Shown here: positions 6,599 to 12,895 of the stretch, piece by piece
Numbering within the stretch: position 1 is the stretch's first letter
Layout of the letters: each line of letters begins with the position of its first letter
Origin: Acidobacteriota bacterium
Lineage (GTDB): Bacteria; Acidobacteriota; Blastocatellia; Pyrinomonadales; Pyrinomonadaceae
Assembly: GCA_003222855.1 (NCBI GenBank)
Contig: QHXH01000101.1
Coordinates: forward strand, 1 to 13,151
Reading direction: 5' to 3'
Length of the DNA: 13,151 nt
The notes under the pieces: model-generated
What the model saw: the letters and a program-made list of their open reading frames with translations, nothing else
Database searches by the model: none
What the model was told of the DNA's origin: nothing
Made by a program: the position numbers and the translations under genes

Positions 6599-6659
6599 TC
6601 ATGCCGTCAGTGAGCGTCTAATGATTGAATAGCCAGCAGCACGCAAACTGGCGGCATGA
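6599..6659 (+). promoter_or_regulatory. Long-range stem ending at the ribosome-binding site of the VWA gene
   Basis: Bases 6599-6610 (TCATGCCGTCAG) pair with 6648-6659 (CTGGCGGCATGA) over 12 positions with one G-U pair, closing a 37-base loop. The 3' side of the stem touches the Shine-Dalgarno GGAG (6660-6663) that serves ATG 6671. If it forms, it would sit next to the ribosome landing site and could modulate translation or act as an mRNA-stability element. I recognise no known family, and pairing by chance cannot be excluded. Confidence 0.35.
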
Positions 6660-6670
6660 GGAGTTGGTGA

Positions 6671-7759
6671 ATGCATCTGAACAGAGAGAAAAACTTTTTG
6701 CCGGCGCTGACGATTGTGGCGCTGGCTTTATTTTTTCTCGGCGCGACTTTGCTGACACCTGATACGTCCGCGCAAAAGATCAAGCAACTACCACCGCCCC
6801 CGCCGGCTCCACGTTACAGGCCCAAGCCAACACCAACCCCTGCACCGATTGAATATGACGTCGTCCGGGTCACTTCGAACCTCGTTGTTGTTCCCGTATC
6901 GGTCACTGATGCGCAGGGCCAACCCGTGCGCGATCTGAAGCCGGCCGATTTTCGGATCGAAGAAGATGGCCGGCAGCAGGAGATTGCGCAGCTTGGTGAT
7001 CCTGAACAAGTGCCGCTGGACATCGCTATTCTCGTCGACGTATCGGGAAGCGTCGTCGCGCGTTTCGATTTTGAGCAAGAGGCCGCGTCGCGTTTTCTTG
7101 AGCGGGTGCTAAAGCCTGAGGATCGGGCCACGGTCTTTGCCATCGACGAAACGCCGCGACTGATTCAACAGCTCACCAGCGCTGCCAACGCATCGCGCAG
7201 CCTGATGTCCATCAAACCCTCGAATAGTTACACGGCATTTTTTGATTCGGTGGTCGCCGCGACCAATTATCTCGATCGCAATTCGTCAAACGGCCGCCGC
7301 CGCATCATCGTGGTGATCTCTGATGGGGACGATACCGCGCGCATTCTCACGGTATCCAGAGCCAAGCCAGACGTTATCGGGATGGATGCGCAACTTCAAC
7401 TCATTCAAAACGCGCAACTCGATATTCTTCATGATATTCAGCGCGCGGAAGTTACGTTCTATTCAATTAATCCGAGCGGTCAGACGATGCGCCTTAACGT
7501 CAGAACAGCGCGCTCAGAAACCGGAATGGAGCGCCTCGCGGCCGCGACAGGAGGCGCTGCGTTTGTTCCGGCCCACGAAACCGACCTTACCAACATCTTC
7601 AACCGCATTGCCTCAGAAATTCGCACGCAGTATCTCCTGCAGTATTACTCCAACAATCAGTCCGGCAGCCAAGCGTTTCGTCGCATCGCTGTAACTACTC
7701 CGGGGCATTCCGAATTGCGAGTCCGCGCGCGCGAGGGCTATTATCCCAAAGCGAAATAA
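6671..7759 (+). CDS. Secreted VWA protein (VWFA-related acidobacterial domain type)
   Basis: A 362-residue exported protein with a von Willebrand factor A fold, a metal-dependent adhesion or protein-interaction module. Residues about 9-34 are a signal peptide or membrane anchor, followed by a Pro-rich linker (PPPPPAPRYRPKPTPTPAP, about 41-59). Residues about 62-108 (VVVPVSVTDAQGQPVRDL...FRIEEDG) form the presequence typical of the acidobacterial VWFA-related family. The VWA domain carries an intact DxSxS metal site (Asp123, Ser125, Ser127 in LVDVSGSV) and the later ISDGDD acid (Asp218). ATG 6671 has GGAG at 6660-6663. This family is expanded in Acidobacteriota and individual functions are unknown. 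It lies 138 bp after the OmpA-like gene in the same direction and may be co-expressed. Confidence 0.92.
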   Translation: MHLNREKNFLPALTIVALALFFLGATLLTPDTSAQKIKQLPPPPPAPRYRPKPTPTPAPIEYDVVRVTSNLVVVPVSVTDAQGQPVRDLKPADFRIEEDGRQQEIAQLGDPEQVPLDIAILVDVSGSVVARFDFEQEAASRFLERVLKPEDRATVFAIDETPRLIQQLTSAANASRSLMSIKPSNSYTAFFDSVVAATNYLDRNSSNGRRRIIVVISDGDDTARILTVSRAKPDVIGMDAQLQLIQNAQLDILHDIQRAEVTFYSINPSGQTMRLNVRTARSETGMERLAAATGGAAFVPAHETDLTNIFNRIASEIRTQYLLQYYSNNQSGSQAFRRIAVTTPGHSELRVRAREGYYPKAK

Positions 7760-7816
7760 CTGAACCTTAATACTTCTGGTGGGTCAGTAGTGCCTGAGTT
7801 TCACGGGTGTAGAGAA

Positions 7817-7830
7817 CCAACTTTAGTTGG
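7817..7830. repeat. Short palindrome, AACT/AGTT family
   Basis: CCAACT (7817-7822) and AGTTGG (7825-7830) flank a TT loop. The core and loop match the palindrome at 822-841 (ACT-TT-AGT), with shorter arms. It lies 57 bp after the VWA stop and just before the larger repeat at 7840. Confidence 0.6.
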
Positions 7831-7839
7831 GGTTATGGA

Positions 7840-7953
7840 GTCAGTACCGCGAGCGATACCGACCGGGACCGCAGCGACTGGAGCGCAACCGTCTCGGTTG
7901 CCCCTCTGAGTTACGATGCAAGCGAGGACGCTTGCGCTCCAGTCCCGGTACTC
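7840..7953. repeat. Composite inverted repeat element with nested hairpins
   Basis: The left end (7840-7868) matches the GTCAGTACC family arm (GTCAGTACCGCGAGCGATA then CCGACCGGGA). The right end (7944-7953, CCCGGTACTC) keeps only the tip of the opposite arm. Between them lies a second inverted repeat: ACTGGAGCGCAA (7877-7888) pairs perfectly with TTGCGCTCCAGT (7932-7943). Inside that are two further hairpins, GCAACCG/CGGTTGC (7885-7901) and GCAAGCG/CGCTTGC (7918-7935), giving a cloverleaf-like fold. The layout looks like one repeat inserted into, or recombined with, another. It precedes the patatin gene and encodes no protein I can support. Confidence 0.8.
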
Positions 7954-8009
7954 TAACGCTGCTGGCACAACGATGCCCTGGTGGCGACCTGATTGTGGAA
8001 CCCTCTGTG

Positions 8010-8849
8010 ATGGAAAGTAGTGACAAATCTGATCGCGTGCGCGTTGGTTTGGCCCTCTCGGGCGGCGCCGCGCGCGGCATCGCGCACGTTGGCGTTCTGC
8101 GCGCGCTGGTTGAAAACGACATTCCGATCGACGCCATCGCCGGCGCCTCCGCGGGCGCTTTGATTGGCGGGTGCTATGCCGCCGGGCTTTCGATCGAGCG
8201 GCTCGGGCAAATGGCCAGCACGTTTCGCTGGCGCCACACCGCGCGGCCCTCGTTTTCACGACTTGGCCTGCAATCCAACGCGCGCATGGAGAAGTTTCTG
8301 CGGGCGCATCTTCCCGTGACTCGTTTCGAAGATCTGAAAATTCCTTTCGCCGCCATGGTTACCGACTTGCGTAAAGGTGAGCTCATCGTCTTGCGTGACA
8401 ATGGCGACCTGCCGTTTGCGATTCGGGCCAGTTGCTGTATCCCGTTCTTTATGACTCCAATTGAAGATGACAAAGGCAGATTGCTAATCGATGGCGGCAT
8501 AGTCCAGAACCTGCCGATCAGCCAAACGCGCGATCTCGGCGCAGATATTGTTATCGCGGTGGACGTAAATTTCGACGGCATAAGATTCTTCGATCGGCCT
8601 CAGACGGCGCTTGGCGTGCTCGCCTACACGTTTATCGCCGTCGAGCGTATTGTTTCGAATCAGGAACGGCGTGATGCGGACATCCTAATCGTTCCAAAGG
8701 TAGGACACATTCGTTGGGATCAAACTCGCCTCGCTGACGAGTTGGTAAAGGCAGGTTATGAAGCAGGACTGGACTCGATCGATGCAATCAGGAAGATAAT
8801 CGAAGAACACTCTGCGGTGCGGCGACGGAAAGAGACGGTTATTGTTTAG
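8010..8849 (+). CDS. Patatin-like phospholipase family protein
   Basis: A 279-residue serine lipid acyl hydrolase of the bacterial patatin/RssA/NTE group. The oxyanion-hole motif GGAARG is at residues 18-23. The nucleophile elbow GASAG carries Ser47, and the catalytic aspartate is in LLIDGG (Asp161), so the Ser-Asp dyad is intact. The GGG-like start, the GxSxG and the spacing of about 115 residues to DGG fit the family. No signal peptide or membrane segment is evident, so it should be cytoplasmic or loosely membrane-associated, acting on phospholipids; the true substrate is unknown. The open frame extends back to 7827, but that part reads through repeats, so I start at ATG 8010; GTG 7995 is the alternative, and neither has a strong ribosome-binding site. 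It is followed by a 301-bp gap before the penicillin-binding protein gene. Confidence 0.92.
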   Translation: MESSDKSDRVRVGLALSGGAARGIAHVGVLRALVENDIPIDAIAGASAGALIGGCYAAGLSIERLGQMASTFRWRHTARPSFSRLGLQSNARMEKFLRAHLPVTRFEDLKIPFAAMVTDLRKGELIVLRDNGDLPFAIRASCCIPFFMTPIEDDKGRLLIDGGIVQNLPISQTRDLGADIVIAVDVNFDGIRFFDRPQTALGVLAYTFIAVERIVSNQERRDADILIVPKVGHIRWDQTRLADELVKAGYEAGLDSIDAIRKIIEEHSAVRRRKETVIV

Positions 8850-8880
8850 CCGGGGGGCCTGGCCTGCTGATTGCCAGCAA

Positions 8881-8969
8881 GTCAGTACCACCCGCGCGAA
8901 CGGATGGGATCGAGGCTCGTTCTTTGGGCCGGCAATTTGACTCACCTGGTGACGCAGGTGGTACCTGAC
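8881..8969. repeat. Inverted repeat element with GTCAGTACC ends, variant arms
   Basis: An 89-bp element with left end GTCAGTACCACCCGCG (8881-8896) and right end CGCAGGTGGTACCTGAC (8953-8969), complementary apart from one extra base and one mismatch. The terminal GTCAGTACC is shared with the copies at 2054 and 3207, but the inner arm (ACCTGCG type) differs from the GGTAGCGACCGG type. It occupies the first part of the 301-bp gap between the patatin and PBP genes. The rest of that gap (8970-9150) holds one hairpin (9055-9074) and no gene I can support. Confidence 0.7.
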
Positions 8970-9054
8970 CTTATTGTCCTCAAGAATTTGATCCTCATTC
9001 GCACTTTAAAAGAGCAACGGATTGAACTGATGGATCGCTCAACGCTTTCTCTTC

Positions 9055-9074
9055 CCCAGGCGTTTGCGCCTGGG
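9055..9074. repeat. GC-rich 8-bp hairpin before the PBP gene
   Basis: CCCAGGCG (9055-9062) pairs perfectly with CGCCTGGG (9067-9074) around TTTG, and TTTG follows the stem. It could be a weak terminator for transcripts coming from the patatin gene or another dispersed palindrome. A smaller stem, CCTCT/AGAGG (9104-9118), follows. The T-tract is too short for a confident terminator call. Confidence 0.45.
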
Positions 9075-9150
9075 TTTGAGGACCGGCTCGGAATCGTAAA
9101 GCGCCTCTCTTAAAGAGGTTCTGGAATACCAGCGTTATTGGGCCCATAAA

Positions 9151-11607
9151 ATGGCACCCGTGAAAAGACTTCGGATTGCGCCACCAGCCATAAACGGCTG
9201 GGCTAAGAGAAGAGTAAAGCGACTTTTTCAGATCACCGCCACGACAATCGCAGTCGCCCTAATTTCGCTCACAATCCTTTTTATTCACTCATACCGTTCG
9301 TACGCGAAGCTGGTTGACGATCGACTCGAACACGGATATCTCAGCAGCCGGGCCGGAATTTATGCGGCGCCGCGCACGTTGCGCGCCGGCCAAAAATATT
9401 CGCCTCAGCATCTCGCTGAAGTTCTGCGCCGCGCGGGGTACATCGAAAGTGACGCCGCGAGCGAAGTCTGGAATGGCAGCTTCTCAGTACGAGCCGATGG
9501 AATCGACATTCATCCCAACCCGAGCGCCGAATTCATTTCGGCCGTCCATGTGTCGTTCAATTCTGATGGACGCATTTCCAGTGTGACTGGCGACGATGTC
9601 GCCCTCGAATCGTTCACGCTTGCGCCCGAATCTCTGACTTCCGATGCGACTACCAAAGACGGCGCCCATGATCACCTTTCGTTTCGAGAGATTCCGCCCG
9701 TGTTGGTCCATGCGATCACGTCGATCGAAGATCGGCGCTTCTTTGATCATCATGGGTTGGACATCTTTGGCGTCGCGCGAGCTCTGATTCGTAACGCCGG
9801 CGATGAAAGGATGGCCCAGGGCGGCTCAACGATAACGCAGCAACTGATCAAGAACACATATCTCACACCCGAGCGGACCCTGCGGCGTAAGTTCGCCGAA
9901 GCGATGCTGGCGTTCACAATCGAACGGCGAGTGTCGAAAGAAGACATCTTCGCGCTGTACTGCAACGAAATTTACCTGGGCCAACGAGGCCCGCTGGCGG
10001 TACGGGGTGTCGATCAGGCGGCGCGAGTTTACTTCGGTAAAAAACTTAAGGATATAACCCTGGCCGAAGCCGCGACCATCGCCGGCCTGATTCAGAGTCC
10101 GACGCGCTACTCGCCGGTGCGACAGAACGATGCGGCCCGCGCGCGACGTAATACAGTGCTGGGCACGATGGTGCGCGATGGATTTATTACTCTGGACCAG
10201 GCTTCAGCCGCGGCAAACCAGCCGCTCTTGATGGCTGACTTCGATCCCGCGCGCGAGTCAGTCGCGCCTTACTTCATCGATTACGTGAATCGCATGGCAG
10301 AGCGTGGCACGGGCATCCCGCTCGTGGATAATGCGCAGGATGCGCATGCCACCGTCACCACCCTCGATCTCGATCTGCAACGGCTTGCTGCGGACACCAT
10401 CGCACATCAACTCGATCGTCTCGACAAGATTTACCAGCCGCGAGGCCAGACACCCCAGGTTGCGCTCGTCGCTCTCGATCCAAAGACGGGAAATGTCCTG
10501 GCGATGATTGGCGGCAGAGATTATGCGACCTCGCAGTTGAACCGAGCGACCGACGCTGAACGACAACCGGGTTCAGTCTTCAAGCCATTGGTTTATGCGG
10601 CCGCGTTGGAAAGCGGTATGTCGCCCCTGCAGATGTTCAAGGACGCGCCGCAGGAATTTACTTACGCGCGCACGCAAAAGTATCGGCCGTCGAATTACGG
10701 CGGCGGATTCTCGATGCGCGACCTGCCGATGCGCGAGGGCCTAATCAAATCGCTGAACGTGGTGACTGTCGATGTCGCGATGCAAACCGGTTTAGCGCGC
10801 GTGGCGAACACGGCATTGAAGTTTGGATTGCCGCGCCCGGCTCCGTATCCGGCGCTGGCGCTGGGGACGACAGAAGTTACGCCTCTGCAAATTGCCTCTG
10901 CCTATGCTTCGTTTGCGAATGGCGGACGAAAGATCGAGCCAAGCGTAATGGCAACGGATAACGGCAATGCCAAAGATCAAGTGATCGAGCCAACTACTGC
11001 GTACATGATCACCGACATGCTGGAAGGGGTGATCGATCACGGCACAGCGCGCGCCGCTCGCGGCCGAATTTCGGGAACTGCCGTGGCTGGCAAGACAGGA
11101 ACGTCACGTGACGGTTGGTTTGTTGGTTACACGCCAAACCTGGTGTGCGCCGTATGGATCGGCTTTGACGATAACAAGCAATTGGGATTGACCGGAGCCG
11201 AAAGTGCGTTACCCGCCTGGGTTGATTTCATGAGAAGCGCGATTGATTTGCGGCCGGAACTTGGCGGCAAATCATTCGCTCAACCCGAAGGAATTACGAT
11301 CGCTGAAATAGACCCTGAGACGGATGAGCTGGCCACCGGCAAGTGCCCAATGCACGAACTTGTCGCGATGCTGACGACGCAAGTGCCGGCGTCAGAATGT
11401 TTCCGTCACAACATCTATTTCGATGTTGCAAGCGAACAGTCGCTCGCCCAGGCTGCGGTTTTCCAAACGACTCAATCTCAAACCTCGCGAAAAAAGCAGA
11501 ACGAGAAATCGCCGGGAAAATTTGCTCGACTACGCGAGACTCAGGTTGAAACCCAACAGGACGGCAGAAGAGTCCTGGTTAATGAGATGAGAATCGTGAC
11601 GAAGTAG
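9151..11607 (+). CDS. mrcB: Bifunctional class A penicillin-binding protein (PBP1b-type)
   Basis: An 818-residue peptidoglycan synthase that polymerises lipid II and cross-links the strands. A basic cytoplasmic tail precedes a single membrane anchor at about residues 26-46. Residues about 66-155 (GIYAAPRTLRAGQKYSPQHL...RRAGY) match the UB2H region typical of PBP1b. The glycosyltransferase (GT51) domain has catalytic Glu193 in SIEDRRFF, then GGSTITQQ (224-231), RRKFAEAMLA and NEIYLGQ. The transpeptidase domain has Ser475 in SVFK, SLN at 534-536 and KTGT at 648-651, all intact. The C-terminal tail has two cysteines (732 and 750) and a basic, low-complexity end (about 770-818). ATG 9151 fits the domain layout, though no clear Shine-Dalgarno site is visible. 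It is convergent with the hemoglobin gene. The type is clear; the symbol is by homology. Confidence 0.93.
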   Translation: MAPVKRLRIAPPAINGWAKRRVKRLFQITATTIAVALISLTILFIHSYRSYAKLVDDRLEHGYLSSRAGIYAAPRTLRAGQKYSPQHLAEVLRRAGYIESDAASEVWNGSFSVRADGIDIHPNPSAEFISAVHVSFNSDGRISSVTGDDVALESFTLAPESLTSDATTKDGAHDHLSFREIPPVLVHAITSIEDRRFFDHHGLDIFGVARALIRNAGDERMAQGGSTITQQLIKNTYLTPERTLRRKFAEAMLAFTIERRVSKEDIFALYCNEIYLGQRGPLAVRGVDQAARVYFGKKLKDITLAEAATIAGLIQSPTRYSPVRQNDAARARRNTVLGTMVRDGFITLDQASAAANQPLLMADFDPARESVAPYFIDYVNRMAERGTGIPLVDNAQDAHATVTTLDLDLQRLAADTIAHQLDRLDKIYQPRGQTPQVALVALDPKTGNVLAMIGGRDYATSQLNRATDAERQPGSVFKPLVYAAALESGMSPLQMFKDAPQEFTYARTQKYRPSNYGGGFSMRDLPMREGLIKSLNVVTVDVAMQTGLARVANTALKFGLPRPAPYPALALGTTEVTPLQIASAYASFANGGRKIEPSVMATDNGNAKDQVIEPTTAYMITDMLEGVIDHGTARAARGRISGTAVAGKTGTSRDGWFVGYTPNLVCAVWIGFDDNKQLGLTGAESALPAWVDFMRSAIDLRPELGGKSFAQPEGITIAEIDPETDELATGKCPMHELVAMLTTQVPASECFRHNIYFDVASEQSLAQAAVFQTTQSQTSRKKQNEKSPGKFARLRETQVETQQDGRRVLVNEMRIVTK

Positions 11608-11608
11608 C

Positions 11609-11625
11609 GCAAGTTGTTAACTTGC
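11609..11625. repeat. Short palindrome after the PBP gene, AACT/AGTT family
   Basis: GCAAGTT (11609-11615) and AACTTGC (11619-11625) flank a GTT loop, directly after the TAG stop (11605-11607). Position and design match the palindromes at 6537-6582. No T-run follows. Confidence 0.65.
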
Positions 11626-11642
11626 ATTCAAGGGGAAATAGA

Positions 11643-11716
11643 ATGGCCGCAGATCGCGGATTTACCCGGATAAGAATCAGAATCGATCTGCGTTATCCGC
11701 GCAAATCCGCGGCCAA
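11643..11716. terminator. Imperfect inverted repeat between convergent genes, possible bidirectional terminator
   Basis: Three blocks pair across the centre: TGGCCGC 11644-11650 with GCGGCCA 11709-11715, GCGGATTT 11656-11663 with AAATCCGC 11703-11710, and CGGATAA 11667-11673 with TTATCCG 11693-11699. The left arm has a small duplication, so the stem has a bulge. It fills most of the 115-bp gap between the PBP gene (+) and the hemoglobin gene (-), where a shared terminator would be expected. T-rich stretches on either side are weak, so it may simply be another repeat element. Confidence 0.5.
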
Positions 11717-11722
11717 TTGTTG

Positions 11723-12220
11723 TTACTTCTCGACAATATCTTTCTTCTGACTCACCACGAACGCCAGCAACTCATTCTTTTCAGCTTCCGGGACTTTGTA
11801 CTTGTCGAGCGCTGCGACCAGATGTTTCGCCGCCGCGTCCCAGTCCGCTTCCGTAATTCCGAGTCCTTTGTGCGACGTTCGCATTTCGCGCCCGGTGTAA
11901 ACACATGGACCACCCGCCGCCGCGCAGAATTGATCCAGGATGTGTTGGCGCAGACGCTTCTTCGAATCGTCGCTGAAGCCGGTGAAGAACCTTTCGAACC
12001 GTTTGTCAGTCGCCAGTCGCGTAATAAAGTCATCGACCACCAGCGCGATGGCGTCGTATCCGCCCAGCCGCGTGTAAAGCGACTTCTTGTCCTGGCCGCC
12101 GGCGGATGTAGAAATGGAACGGGAAATCGGGGCGTTCATTGTCTGTTGAGGTTGTTGCGCCAGGGCACTTACGCTAATCGCCGTCAGCACGCAGAAAGCA
12201 ATTGCAAGTTTCTTAATCAT
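11723..12220 (-). CDS. Exported group 1 truncated hemoglobin
   Basis: A 165-residue protein with a Sec signal peptide (MIKKLAIAFCVLTAISVSALA, cleavage likely after Ala21), a short Ser/Gln linker and a 2-on-2 globin domain from about residue 47 (LYTRLGGYDAIALVVDDF). The proximal heme ligand is His117 in MRTSHKGLGI, and the FCAAAGGPCVYTG segment is typical of group 1 proteins. Aligned with M. tuberculosis HbN, the distal B10 tyrosine is Ile (VDDFI) and the E11 glutamine is Ile, so the distal pocket looks apolar. Export to the periplasm is unusual relative to the well-studied cytoplasmic members. The ATG at 12220 is preceded by GAGGAGAG; the frame extends upstream to 12322 but without conserved sequence. 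The gene may follow the FAS1 gene in one transcript, or be separated from it by the hairpin at 12265-12296. Confidence 0.9.
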   Translation of the reverse strand: MIKKLAIAFCVLTAISVSALAQQPQQTMNAPISRSISTSAGGQDKKSLYTRLGGYDAIALVVDDFITRLATDKRFERFFTGFSDDSKKRLRQHILDQFCAAAGGPCVYTGREMRTSHKGLGITEADWDAAAKHLVAALDKYKVPEAEKNELLAFVVSQKKDIVEK

Positions 12221-12251
12221 GGTTCTCTCCTCGCTTATTTTGAAGTTACTC

Positions 12252-12296
12252 TTGAAAAGCCAAAGCGGCCGGAGACTGCTAAGCGTCTGAAGCCGC
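12252..12296 (-). terminator. Hairpin between FAS1 and hemoglobin genes, weak terminator candidate
   Basis: GCGGC (12265-12269) pairs with GCCGC (12292-12296), and inside it AGAC (12273-12276) pairs with GTCT (12285-12288). Read on the minus strand, the stem is followed by TTTGGCTTTT, a broken T-tract. It would partly end FAS1 transcripts before the hemoglobin gene. The stem has internal mismatches, so confidence is low. Confidence 0.35.
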
Positions 12297-12331
12297 CCTG
12301 GTAGTTTTTTTGCGCCTGCCATTTTGAATTG

Positions 12332-12895
12332 CTAGTTAGGCATCAGCACGGCATTTACCACATGGATGACGCCATTAGATTGATAGACGTCAGCTATTGT
12401 CACTGTCGCCCTGCCGCCTTTTTCGTCGCGCACGATGATGTTGTTACCGTTCATCATCGCGGTGAGGGTGCCACCACTAACCGTCTTAAGTCGAGCCTGT
12501 CCGTTCCCCTTTTTGATCAGCCTGGCTAAAGCTTTTGCATCCCACTTTCCCGCGACCACATGATACGTCAGGACCTTTGTCAGCATCGCCTTATTTTCCG
12601 GCTTGAGCAGCATGTCAACGGTTCCCGCCGGCAGTTGTGCGAAAGCGTCGTTGGTCGGCGCGAACACCGTGAACGGCCCTTTGCCATTCAAAGTGTCGAC
12701 CAACCCCACAGCTTTGACAGCGGCAACCAGGGTCGTGTGATCCGCCGAATTCATCGCATTGGCGACGATCGTTTTGCCTGGGTACATCGCGGCGCCACCC
12801 ACCATCGGATCGTCTTTCATCATCTGCGCGAAAACTGCTGAACTCCCGATCGTCAGAGCTGCCGAGGCCACCATAATGGCGAAAAGCCTTTTCAT
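12332..12895 (-). CDS. Secreted fasciclin (FAS1) domain protein
   Basis: A 187-residue exported protein with a signal peptide of about 23 residues (MKRLFAIMVASAALTIGSSA, then VFA before the mature QMMKDD) and one FAS1 domain, an extracellular adhesion module. The H1 motif GPFTVFAPTNDAFAQLP, the central LTYHVVAGK with the conserved Tyr-His, and the H2-like IHVVNAVLMPN at the end are all present, and the length fits a single-domain bacterial FAS1 protein. The mature N-terminus is Met-rich (QMMKDDPMVGGAAMYPG). The start ATG (12893-12895, minus strand) is preceded by GGGAGAAATGA. It lies upstream of the hemoglobin gene in the same direction with a 111-bp gap. Its partner or ligand is unknown. Confidence 0.92.
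   Translation of the reverse strand: MKRLFAIMVASAALTIGSSAVFAQMMKDDPMVGGAAMYPGKTIVANAMNSADHTTLVAAVKAVGLVDTLNGKGPFTVFAPTNDAFAQLPAGTVDMLLKPENKAMLTKVLTYHVVAGKWDAKALARLIKKGNGQARLKTVSGGTLTAMMNGNNIIVRDEKGGRATVTIADVYQSNGVIHVVNAVLMPN

Noticed and set aside
7827..8009. N-terminal extension of the patatin frame
   Set aside because: It translates the composite repeat; the conserved domain starts a few residues after ATG 8010.
8871..9113. 80-codon open frame in the gap before the PBP gene
   Set aside because: It spans the inverted repeat at 8881-8969 and the 9055 hairpin, shows no ribosome-binding site and no recognisable domain.
11717..12304. 195-codon plus-strand open frame opposite the hemoglobin gene
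   Set aside because: Antisense to a clear globin with signal peptide; its own translation is Arg/Cys-rich and unlike a protein family.
12304..12311. T-run considered as a plus-strand terminator tail
   Set aside because: No plus-strand gene reads into it and it lies several bases beyond the hairpin at 12265-12296.
12221..12322. Upstream extension of the hemoglobin frame to 12322
   Set aside because: A strong ribosome-binding site and a textbook signal peptide begin at the ATG at 12220; the extension crosses the hairpin region.
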